Of a stretch of DNA of 64,000 bases, positions 8,820-16,119 are shown piece after piece (the stretch's first letter is position 1; every line of letters starts with the position of its first letter). Below the pieces are notes generated by a model, which saw only the letters and a program-made list of their open reading frames with translations, had not been told where the DNA came from and did no database searches. The stretch covers positions 62,001 through 126,000 of the forward strand of contig JAEESF010000006.1 of NCBI GenBank assembly GCA_016286205.1, in the 5' to 3' direction. Both the position numbers and the translations under genes were made by a program. The DNA is from Colicola sp016286205. GTDB taxonomy: Bacteria > Bacteroidota > Bacteroidia > Bacteroidales > Paludibacteraceae.

Positions 8820-9911
8820 ATGTCTATGAAAAAAGCTCTTTTCTGCGCTTTATGCGCGTTTTTCGTATTGCCTCTCTCTGCACAGAAGCAGAATGCAACC
8901 TATTTGGCTTATATCGATCAATGGAAATCAACGGCTATTCAGCAGCAAGCTGACTATGGCATTCCCGCTACCATCACGATGGCCCAGGCTTTGTTGGAGT
9001 CTGCCGCAGGCCAAAGCGAATTGGCGGTCAATGCGAACAACCATTTTGGTATCAAGTGTACGAGCGATTGGTTTGGAGGCGTCTATTATCATGATGATGA
9101 GACCGAAGGCGAGTGCTTCCGTCAATACTACGATGCGGCTGAGTCCTTCAAGGATCATTCGCTTTTCCTGCAACGCTCGCGTTATGCTTCTTGTTTCGAG
9201 ATTGCTATCGAGGACTACGAAGGATGGGCCAACAGATTGCGTCAGTGCGGCTATGCTACCGATAAACTGTATGCACAAAAACTGATTAAGATAATCGAAG
9301 ATTATAAACTCGATTCCCTGTTCGCCAATATGCCTGTAGGTGATATCCAGTCAGACAAAACACCAAATCCTCTTCTGCGCGATACCACGGCGGTGCGCCC
9401 AAAAGCAGAACAGAAGAAGGAAAAAGTGATTGCCGGCAGTGAGAAGAAAGCGGCTGTCGTCTATCGTTCTGAACCGATTGCTGTCATCACGCATGATCCG
9501 GAACCGGAATATCAGGAGCCTTTGACAGCTCGTGAAGAGAAACAACTTTTTATGCTCAATCATCCTAAGAAGAAATGCAATGGCGTGACGTATGTCATGG
9601 CGCGCGAAGACGACACCTATGCTAATGTGGCCTTTCGACTCAATTTGCGCGAACGCGATTTGCGTGAATACAACGATGCGCTTGGACGCGATTTGAAGAA
9701 AGGAGAGCGTATCTTCCTGAGCCGCAAGAAGACTGCTGCTCCAAAGGAGAAAGCGCTGATGTGGGTACATCCTGGCGAATCATTGTGGGATATTTGTCAG
9801 CGCGAGGGTGTTCAGATGAAGGCTGTTCAAAAACTGAACGGATTTGAACCCTCGTTACAGGTGTTTCGTACGCGTCAGCAAATTTATTTAGCCAAAGTTA
9901 AGGAGAAATAA
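8820..9911 (+). CDS. Secreted glucosaminidase with two LysM domains (peptidoglycan hydrolase)
   Basis: 363 residues. A signal peptide (to about 21, LSAQ) precedes a GH73-type N-acetylglucosaminidase domain (about 25-165) with probable catalytic Glu60 in ALLESAAGQSELA and the typical NNHFGIKC. A charged linker leads to two LysM modules (about 258-302 and 314-358; second with VHPGESLWDICQREGV), which bind peptidoglycan. Role: cleaves GlcNAc-MurNAc bonds during wall growth or separation. An alternative start at 8826 (MKKALF) is equally good. Its stop overlaps the start of the DUF721 gene (TAATG), so the two are translationally coupled. Confidence 0.92.
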   Translation: MSMKKALFCALCAFFVLPLSAQKQNATYLAYIDQWKSTAIQQQADYGIPATITMAQALLESAAGQSELAVNANNHFGIKCTSDWFGGVYYHDDETEGECFRQYYDAAESFKDHSLFLQRSRYASCFEIAIEDYEGWANRLRQCGYATDKLYAQKLIKIIEDYKLDSLFANMPVGDIQSDKTPNPLLRDTTAVRPKAEQKKEKVIAGSEKKAAVVYRSEPIAVITHDPEPEYQEPLTAREEKQLFMLNHPKKKCNGVTYVMAREDDTYANVAFRLNLRERDLREYNDALGRDLKKGERIFLSRKKTAAPKEKALMWVHPGESLWDICQREGVQMKAVQKLNGFEPSLQVFRTRQQIYLAKVKEK

Positions 9912-10204
9912 TGGCGGATTCTAATTCTATTAGTTTGGATGAGGCGTTAGTGCAATTCCTCCGTGAGACAGGCTTGGAGCAATCTGTTCTGGAGCGCCAA
10001 GTTGTCGAGGCGTGGCCTCGTGTCATGGGCGATACGGTTACGCATCTCACGCGTAGCGTGGAAGTCAAAGATGGATTACTTATTGTTCGTGTTAGTAGTG
10101 CCGCGCTCAAGGCGCAACTCTTCGAGCATCGCTTTGAATTAGTACGTCGTCTCAACGAAGCCGTTGGATCGCCTGTTCTTCGCGATTGTAGAATTTTAGG
10201 ATGA
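9911..10204 (+). CDS. DUF721 / DciA-like protein
   Basis: 97 residues matching the DUF721 family: an N-terminal helix followed by RQVVEAWPRVMGDTVTHLTRSVEVKDGLLIVRV and a helical end with LFEHRFELVRRLNEAVG. In many bacteria DUF721 proteins (DciA) load the replicative helicase; short Bacteroidetes forms like this one keep only the KH-like core. It overlaps the gene before (TAATG) and the one after (ATGA), so it is made in step with the glucosaminidase and MutS2. The helicase-loading role here is inferred from family only. Confidence 0.8.
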   Translation: MADSNSISLDEALVQFLRETGLEQSVLERQVVEAWPRVMGDTVTHLTRSVEVKDGLLIVRVSSAALKAQLFEHRFELVRRLNEAVGSPVLRDCRILG

Positions 10205-12525
10205 CTTACCCTTCCTCGATAGAGCAAAAGATTGACTTCACCGTTTTGCGCGATGAGTTGCGTCGTCGTTGCACTTCGCCTTTGGGACGCGAGCGGGTCG
10301 ATGAGATGGCTTTTCAGACCGATTTCGCAGTCGTTTCCCATTTCTTGTCTCTGACCGACCAGATGCGTTTGGCGCAGGCTGATCCTGCTTTGTCTTTCCC
10401 GCGTGGCGATATTCACGATGTGCGCGAACCGTTGGCGCGTATTCGGGTGGAAGGGCTTTTCTTGGACGAGGCGGAATTTGATGCGTTGCGCAAGTCCTTG
10501 TCTTATGCCTCAGAATTGGAGGCTTTCTTTCGTTCTCTCGATGAATCTCGCTATCCCGCTCTCCGCGAATTGGTGCTAGAAAAGCATTCTTCGCTCAAGG
10601 ATTTTGTGGCTGCAATCGATAAGATTCTAGATAAGTATGGTCGTCTTTCCGATCATGCGTCTCCCGAGTTAGCGCGTATTCGCCGTGAGATGGCCAATTT
10701 GCAGGGTAGCGTTGGACGTGCTTTAGCTTCTATTTTACGCCAGGCTAAATCGGATGGCTTGGTCGATCCCGATGCTACTCCAACGCTCCGAGAAGGCCGT
10801 TTGGTAATTCCCGTTCCGCCCGCCTACAAACGCAAGATCGGGGGTATAGTACATGACGAATCGGCCACAGGAAAGACGGTTTTTATCGAACCGCAACAAG
10901 TGGTCGAAGCGAACAATCATATTCGCGAACTGGAAGGCGCAGAACGGCGCGAACGCGTACGTATCTTACAGGCCTTGACCGACGAGTTACGTCCGCAAAT
11001 TCCACAGATTCTTTTGAGCCAGGAATTGTTGGCAGAGGTGGATTTCTTGTGCGCTAAAGTCTCGTTGGCTGAATCGTTGCATGCTATTCGTCCTGAGATA
11101 GTAGATGCTCCGCTTCTCGATTGGCACGAGGCGCGTCATCCGGTTTTGTTGTTGCATTATGCACCGCAAGGCAAGGTGGTTGTACCGCTTTCGTTACGTC
11201 TACGGGCAGAGGAAAATCGCGTGTTGGTCATCAGTGGGCCAAATGCGGGAGGTAAATCCGTTTGTCTCAAAACGATTGCGCTGCTCCAGTTTATGACCCA
11301 ATGTGGCATGCTCGTTCCTGTGGGCGAGCAGAGCAGGGTAGGCTTGTTCGATTCTTTGATGATTGATATCGGCGATGAACAGTCTATCCAGGACGAGTTA
11401 TCTACATATTCATCCCATCTGCGTAATATGAAAGCTTTTGTTCGCCAGGCGGACAATCACACTTTATTCCTCATCGATGAGATGGGAACGGGCACCGAGC
11501 CGCTTATTGGCGGTGCCTTGGCGGAAGCCGTTCTGCGTCAGTTGGTGCAACAAGGCGCTTTCGGTATTGTCACGACCCATTATACCAATCTCAAGCATTT
11601 TGCAGAACAGACGCCTGGTGTGGTAAATGGCGCGATGCTCTACGATCGTGGCGCGATGCGACCGTTATTCCAGTTGTCCATTGGCCAGGCGGGTAGCAGT
11701 TTTGCTATCGAGATTGCCCGCCAAACGGGGTTGAGCGAATCGATTATCCAGTATGCCACCGAATTAGTGGGTGAGGAACATATTGATTACGACAAGCAAC
11801 TCCAGGATATCGCGCGTGACAAGCGTTATTGGGAGAACAAACGCCAATCTATTCGTCAGAAAGAAAAAGTGTTAGAGGAGCGAATCGCGCAATACGAAGA
11901 GCAGATGACAGGCATCAAGCAGAAGAAACGTGAGATGCTCGACGAAGCGCGTCAACAGGCCGCAGAATTGCTTCAACAGTCCAATGCCACTATTGAACGT
12001 ACCATACGCGAGATCAAGGAGGCGAAGGCCGATAAGGAACGAACCAAGGCAGCGCGCCAGAAGGTGGAAGTTCTCAAGCAGAAAGTGGCAGAGCCTAAAA
12101 AAGCGTCGAAGCCATCAGCATCCCAGAATAGTAGTTCTACGCCCAAGGTACTCAAAGATTTCAAAGATCTTAGAGTGCTAAAAGGCAATGTCCAAGATGC
12201 AGCTACCACACCCAAGAATGCGACTTCTGTGCGTAGCGCAGTGCGTCAACGCACTTTGTCTTTCGAGCGCACGTTGGATTTGCGTGGAATGCGTGTGGAC
12301 GAAGCCTTAGAGCGTCTTATTGCGTATATGGACGATGCGTTGATGGTGGGCGCGGGCGAAGTGACTATCTTGCATGGCACAGGCACAGGCGCACTCAAGC
12401 AACTTACGCGCGACTACCTGAATAATCTCAATCGCCAACGCCACAAACGCGGTCAGGCAGCCATCGACTTCGGTGATGGAGATGTCAACCACGGTGGCGC
12501 AGGTCTTACCATTGTATATCTGTAG
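10201..12525 (+). CDS. mutS2: Endonuclease MutS2 (MutS-like ATPase with Smr domain)
   Basis: 774 residues, near the usual size. Coiled-coil/lever regions precede a MutS-type ATPase core with Walker A GPNAGGKS (about residue 345), the FIDEMGTGTEP-type Walker B (LFLIDEMGTGTEP) and the STH-like TTHYTNLKHFA switch. A long charged coiled coil follows, then an Ala/Lys/Ser linker and a C-terminal Smr nuclease domain (about 690-774; LDLRGMRVDEALERL, ILHGTGTGALK). MutS2 acts on branched DNA and stalled or collided ribosomes. The linker contains a short tandem word (TCAAAGAT at 12152 and 12161). It starts inside the DUF721 stop codon. Confidence 0.95.
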   Translation: MTYPSSIEQKIDFTVLRDELRRRCTSPLGRERVDEMAFQTDFAVVSHFLSLTDQMRLAQADPALSFPRGDIHDVREPLARIRVEGLFLDEAEFDALRKSLSYASELEAFFRSLDESRYPALRELVLEKHSSLKDFVAAIDKILDKYGRLSDHASPELARIRREMANLQGSVGRALASILRQAKSDGLVDPDATPTLREGRLVIPVPPAYKRKIGGIVHDESATGKTVFIEPQQVVEANNHIRELEGAERRERVRILQALTDELRPQIPQILLSQELLAEVDFLCAKVSLAESLHAIRPEIVDAPLLDWHEARHPVLLLHYAPQGKVVVPLSLRLRAEENRVLVISGPNAGGKSVCLKTIALLQFMTQCGMLVPVGEQSRVGLFDSLMIDIGDEQSIQDELSTYSSHLRNMKAFVRQADNHTLFLIDEMGTGTEPLIGGALAEAVLRQLVQQGAFGIVTTHYTNLKHFAEQTPGVVNGAMLYDRGAMRPLFQLSIGQAGSSFAIEIARQTGLSESIIQYATELVGEEHIDYDKQLQDIARDKRYWENKRQSIRQKEKVLEERIAQYEEQMTGIKQKKREMLDEARQQAAELLQQSNATIERTIREIKEAKADKERTKAARQKVEVLKQKVAEPKKASKPSASQNSSSTPKVLKDFKDLRVLKGNVQDAATTPKNATSVRSAVRQRTLSFERTLDLRGMRVDEALERLIAYMDDALMVGAGEVTILHGTGTGALKQLTRDYLNNLNRQRHKRGQAAIDFGDGDVNHGGAGLTIVYL

Positions 12526-12528
12526 TAT

Positions 12529-13254
12529 ATGAAACACAAATTATTTATATCATTACTTTTTTCTCTTCTTTTGTGGGGAAATAGTATCTATGCCGCGGGG
12601 ACGCCCGGTTTCGGTGAGCGGCGTTACAGTATGTCGGGAATGGTCGAGTATAGTTACAATACCATGTGGTCCCACCACGCCAATCTCGATATTCAGGCAC
12701 TAATGCCGATTAACCCGTATTTCGAGATGGAAGCCAAACTCCAGTTCTCCACGGCCAATGTGCACACGGGTGCGTTGCAATTACGCCCGAAGTTCGAACT
12801 TCCTGTGGGTGAGATGTTTATCGAGACCGACCTTATGTACCGCGCCGTTTTGCGCAATCGTATTGGAGATTTCACGGCGGGCCTTGGACTCGGTTATCGC
12901 ATGGATTATGTGTCGCTCACGTTCGGCCTTTTTACACGTGTGATGAACAATCTGGATCGCAGTTGGTACAACGACGAGGATTATATGGTCGAGCCGTTCA
13001 ATCTGCTCTATCGCATCGAGGTTTTCTGCCGTCCGCAGACTAGTCCGTGGAATCTGTCGTTCATGTTGAGCAATGTGGATGATTACCAGATGGAGCGTAT
13101 GTGGCAGCCACTTTTCTCTGTAGGCGCGTGGTATGATGTAACCGACCATTGGCGTCTCAATTTCGCAGCGCAATGCAAGCCTACTGGTATGTTCCATCTT
13201 GATGCAACTTTCTACGGTGCTTTTTTCCGAACAGGTTTCACTTATAGATTCTAA
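12529..13254 (+). CDS. Putative outer-membrane beta-barrel protein
   Basis: 241 residues with a signal peptide (about 1-22, cut near IYAA). The mature chain is a series of amphipathic strands rich in Tyr, Phe and Trp, ending in the terminal aromatic signature GFTYRF used for outer-membrane barrel insertion. About eight to ten strands are suggested. No named family was recognised. It begins 3 bp after mutS2 and ends 5 bp before the metallophosphoesterase gene, so it is probably in the same transcript. Confidence 0.7.
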   Translation: MKHKLFISLLFSLLLWGNSIYAAGTPGFGERRYSMSGMVEYSYNTMWSHHANLDIQALMPINPYFEMEAKLQFSTANVHTGALQLRPKFELPVGEMFIETDLMYRAVLRNRIGDFTAGLGLGYRMDYVSLTFGLFTRVMNNLDRSWYNDEDYMVEPFNLLYRIEVFCRPQTSPWNLSFMLSNVDDYQMERMWQPLFSVGAWYDVTDHWRLNFAAQCKPTGMFHLDATFYGAFFRTGFTYRF

Positions 13255-13259
13255 CGATT

Positions 13260-14153
13260 ATGAAAAGCAAAAATATTTTTCTTTTGGTCTTAGCGGTTGG
13301 ACTGGCCGCTTGCAATAATGAGGATGTTCGTCTCGATGTGGCGGGCATGTTCTCTCCCAATGGCCCTACCAATGTCGTACGTTTCGAACAATCCGAGGCC
13401 TACAATGCTACTCGCGGCGAGATTCACATAGACATGGCGAGTGACAACTACCAGGTCTATGCTTGTACCGATAGCCACATTACGCGTCGCGACCATCGCA
13501 ATCTGGCGTATTTTGTCAATGCCTTCGAGATGGCCACTGGGCCTAAAATGGCTGTCTTCTTGGGCGACTTAATCGATGCGCAAAACAATTTCCCTTGTGC
13601 CGATAGTGTTTTGAATCTCGGTGGACGCTCTATCCTCGATACTATTTTCCTCACGCCCGGCAATCACGATATCTATTTCAAGCAATGGGATATCTATCGT
13701 TCGTATTTCAAAACGGGAACCTATTGGTTCGATACCAATAATGGTGCGAAGAAACTTGATCTGTTCATCTGCGTAGATTCTTCGGAGGGCACGTTGGGCA
13801 TTCCGCAATTACGTTGGCTGCGCAATCTCTTAGAGCAGAAGTCGCAAGAGGGTTATCGCCATATTATTGTCTTCACGCATACCCATCTTTGGAAATTGGA
13901 CACCTCGCAAGGCGTTACTTCCAATTTTGCGTTGGAGGAAACCTACGAACTGACTGATTTGTTAGGCCGTTATGGCGTTGATTTTGTGTGGAGTGGCCAT
14001 CAGCACGCCCGCCAATCGGTTATTTACAAGGACGTGCAATATCTGGTCCTCAATGCCACAAAGGACTCCGAAAAAGGCCAATCATATATGATTGCTGACA
14101 TGGCCGACGATATTATCTACCATTATATTGATTATCCTAAAATCGAAGAATAA
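13260..14153 (+). CDS. Lipoprotein metallophosphoesterase (calcineurin-like)
   Basis: 297 residues. Lipobox LAVGLAAC with Cys18. The metal-site motifs of the calcineurin-like fold are all visible in order: D71-x-H73 (CTDSHIT), GDLID (102-106), GNHD (134-137), THTH (FTHTHLW) and GHQH (WSGHQHARQ). It should be a two-metal phosphomonoesterase or diesterase anchored to a membrane and facing the periplasm or surface. The substrate is not predictable. Last gene of the plus-strand run that begins at 8820. Confidence 0.88.
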   Translation: MKSKNIFLLVLAVGLAACNNEDVRLDVAGMFSPNGPTNVVRFEQSEAYNATRGEIHIDMASDNYQVYACTDSHITRRDHRNLAYFVNAFEMATGPKMAVFLGDLIDAQNNFPCADSVLNLGGRSILDTIFLTPGNHDIYFKQWDIYRSYFKTGTYWFDTNNGAKKLDLFICVDSSEGTLGIPQLRWLRNLLEQKSQEGYRHIIVFTHTHLWKLDTSQGVTSNFALEETYELTDLLGRYGVDFVWSGHQHARQSVIYKDVQYLVLNATKDSEKGQSYMIADMADDIIYHYIDYPKIEE

Positions 14154-14295
14154 AACAAAATGTACTCTCGTTAAGATTTTGTTCAATTTTCCCGTTGCAC
14201 GAGAAAAGACGAGATTCTAACCTGACGATCACGAGACGATCACCTGACAAAAAAATGTACGATTTTTAAGATTCCGGGAAAAATCGAACATACGA
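14154..14295. repeat. Intergenic repeat-rich segment with inverted and direct repeats
   Basis: Between a plus gene and a minus gene. An imperfect inverted repeat pairs 14181-14194 (GTTCAATTTTCCCG) with 14275-14289 (CGGGAAAAATCGAAC). An imperfect direct repeat, AAAATGTAC...TTAAGATT, is at about 14157-14178 and 14253-14272. Inside lie ACGAGA/GACGAG words and GACGATCAC twice (14224-14232 and 14235-14243), close to the GACAATCACGAGA word found inside three coding sequences. Confidence 0.55.
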
Positions 14296-14321
14296 AAAAA
14301 GCGACCGTTAGGCCGCTTTTT
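14296..14321. terminator. Bidirectional terminator between metallophosphoesterase and LRR genes
   Basis: Stem 14296-14306 (AAAAAGCGACC) with 14311-14321 (GGCCGCTTTTT), loop GTTA. The single imperfect pair is A-C on the plus transcript but G-U on the minus transcript, so it is slightly stronger leftward. It abuts the stop codon of the minus-strand LRR gene. Confidence 0.8.
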
Positions 14322-14322
14322 C

Positions 14323-16119
14323 TTATTTCTTCGTTCCCTTGAAGGCGTTTTTGCCAATCTTCACTTCTGGCGGGAAGAGTGGTTGCTTCAGACTCTCGCA
14401 ATCTTGGAAAGCACTGTTCCCGATTCGTTTCAGGAATCGCGGGTAACCTACTTTGCGCAAGTTCTTGCAGCCCATAAATGCTTCGTCGCCAATCACGCGC
14501 AACGAGTCGTTTATCTGTATCTCACGCAGACTGCGGCATTGGCGGAAAGCACCTTTCTTTATCTCCAAAAGACCGGAATTAAATGTCACTTTTGTCAGAT
14601 TGACACATTGGTTGAATACTTCTGGCTGCAATTCTTTCAGTTGAGCAGGCAGAGCGATTTCCTCTAGCATCTTACATTCCATGAACGCGCCTGTTTCTAG
14701 CAATTGAATATGGTCAACCAGATAGATTTTCCGCATCTGCTGACAGTTACGGAATGCACGCTGACCAATGCGGAAAGTGGTTTCTGGCATATAGACGCGT
14801 TCCAGAGCCAGACAACCTTCAAACGCCTCATCGCCAATGGAATACAAGCCATCTGGAAGATTCACACGGTACAAACGCGAACAACCTTGACACATCTGTT
14901 TCGGCACCGAATTAACTAATCCCGGAAGTGTCAATTCACGAATAATCGAACAGCCGGCAAATGCCTTCTCGCCGATAAACTCAAGCGTTTCTGGCAATTC
15001 TATTTTCTCCAGTCCCGAACATCCCGCCAATGCACCATTGTCGATGCGGCGAAGACGCGCAGGAAGTTGTATTTGCTTAATACTGTGGCACATCATCAGC
15101 ACACCTTGTTCCAGGACTTCCAGATTGTCGCTCAGCACTTGTGTCTTCAGGTTGCCGCAACCATAAAAAGCTCCCATCCCCAGTCTTTTCAACTCAACTG
15201 GTAGCGTAGCTGCTCTCAACATACCACATCCGTAGAAGGCAAAATTACCAACTTCTGTCACCGAACTTGGAATAATCACTTCTGTCAGATTGACACAATT
15301 GTAGAATGCCGCAGAAGGAATCACCGTAATCGACTCTGGTATCGTAACTGAGTGAAGCGTGGCGCGTTCTGCGAACGCTTTTTCTGCTATCAGTCGAATA
15401 GGAGTTTTGTTCTTGAAAAAGTATTTCGATGGCAGTTCATCGTTCGTCGCTACAATGCAATCGTCGATAATCAGCGCACCTTTTTTCCATTTGTTCTCGT
15501 TGGCATAAATTCCGCTTCCGGTAAACACATCCTCGCCAATCGATGTCACGCTTTCCGGTATCGTCACTTTCTCCAGATTCTTGCAATCGCGGAATGTCTC
15601 ATGATCGATTCGAGTCAGTGTAGTTGGGAGCTCGACGCGAATGATTGTCTTATTGCCTTGAAATGCACCTGCGGCAATCAATCGTGTGCTTTCCGGCACT
15701 TCAAAACGTGGTTTGATGGTCTTGTCTGTGGCTATCAGAACACTGTCTATCCACAAACAACCTTCATTCCAGTTGGCTGCATTCTGCATAATTCCCGTGC
15801 CATCAAAAGCCGAACGATAAACGCGTTGCAACGTTTTAGGCAAAACCATATTGGTCAGTTTTTTGCAGCCTTTGAATGCTTTGTCACTAATCGCAATAAC
15901 GGTGTACGTGTTCTGTCCCACAACTATTTGTTCTGGGATCAGCACTTCGCCCGTTAGTTTCGGATTCGATGCAACTTCGGCAGTCAGATAATTGTCGTCA
16001 ATCGTGTAGCGTACGTCTTGATAGAGCGCTTCTTCTGCAGAGCAGAACAGACTACAAAGAACGACCGGTACAATCAAAAGTTTGCGTTCCAACGCGGATA
16101 TAAAGTTGTCCATTTTCAA
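14323..16119 (-). CDS. Secreted BspA-type leucine-rich repeat protein
   Basis: 598 residues. N-terminal signal-like segment (LLIVPVVLCSLFCSAEE). Nearly the whole mature chain is a run of about 20 LRR_5/BspA repeats of 23 residues, pattern IxxxAFxxCxxLxxVxLPxxLxxI, with two short insertions (GCLWIDSVLIATD, GALIIDDCIVATN). BspA-like proteins are surface adhesins in oral and gut Bacteroidetes and some protists. No type IX tail or lipobox is seen, so the anchoring mode is unclear. The start lies 68 bp inside the 3' end of the GT2-PL9 gene; no other Met start exists before residue 90. Last gene of the long minus-strand run. Confidence 0.85.
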   Translation of the reverse strand: MKMDNFISALERKLLIVPVVLCSLFCSAEEALYQDVRYTIDDNYLTAEVASNPKLTGEVLIPEQIVVGQNTYTVIAISDKAFKGCKKLTNMVLPKTLQRVYRSAFDGTGIMQNAANWNEGCLWIDSVLIATDKTIKPRFEVPESTRLIAAGAFQGNKTIIRVELPTTLTRIDHETFRDCKNLEKVTIPESVTSIGEDVFTGSGIYANENKWKKGALIIDDCIVATNDELPSKYFFKNKTPIRLIAEKAFAERATLHSVTIPESITVIPSAAFYNCVNLTEVIIPSSVTEVGNFAFYGCGMLRAATLPVELKRLGMGAFYGCGNLKTQVLSDNLEVLEQGVLMMCHSIKQIQLPARLRRIDNGALAGCSGLEKIELPETLEFIGEKAFAGCSIIRELTLPGLVNSVPKQMCQGCSRLYRVNLPDGLYSIGDEAFEGCLALERVYMPETTFRIGQRAFRNCQQMRKIYLVDHIQLLETGAFMECKMLEEIALPAQLKELQPEVFNQCVNLTKVTFNSGLLEIKKGAFRQCRSLREIQINDSLRVIGDEAFMGCKNLRKVGYPRFLKRIGNSAFQDCESLKQPLFPPEVKIGKNAFKGTKK

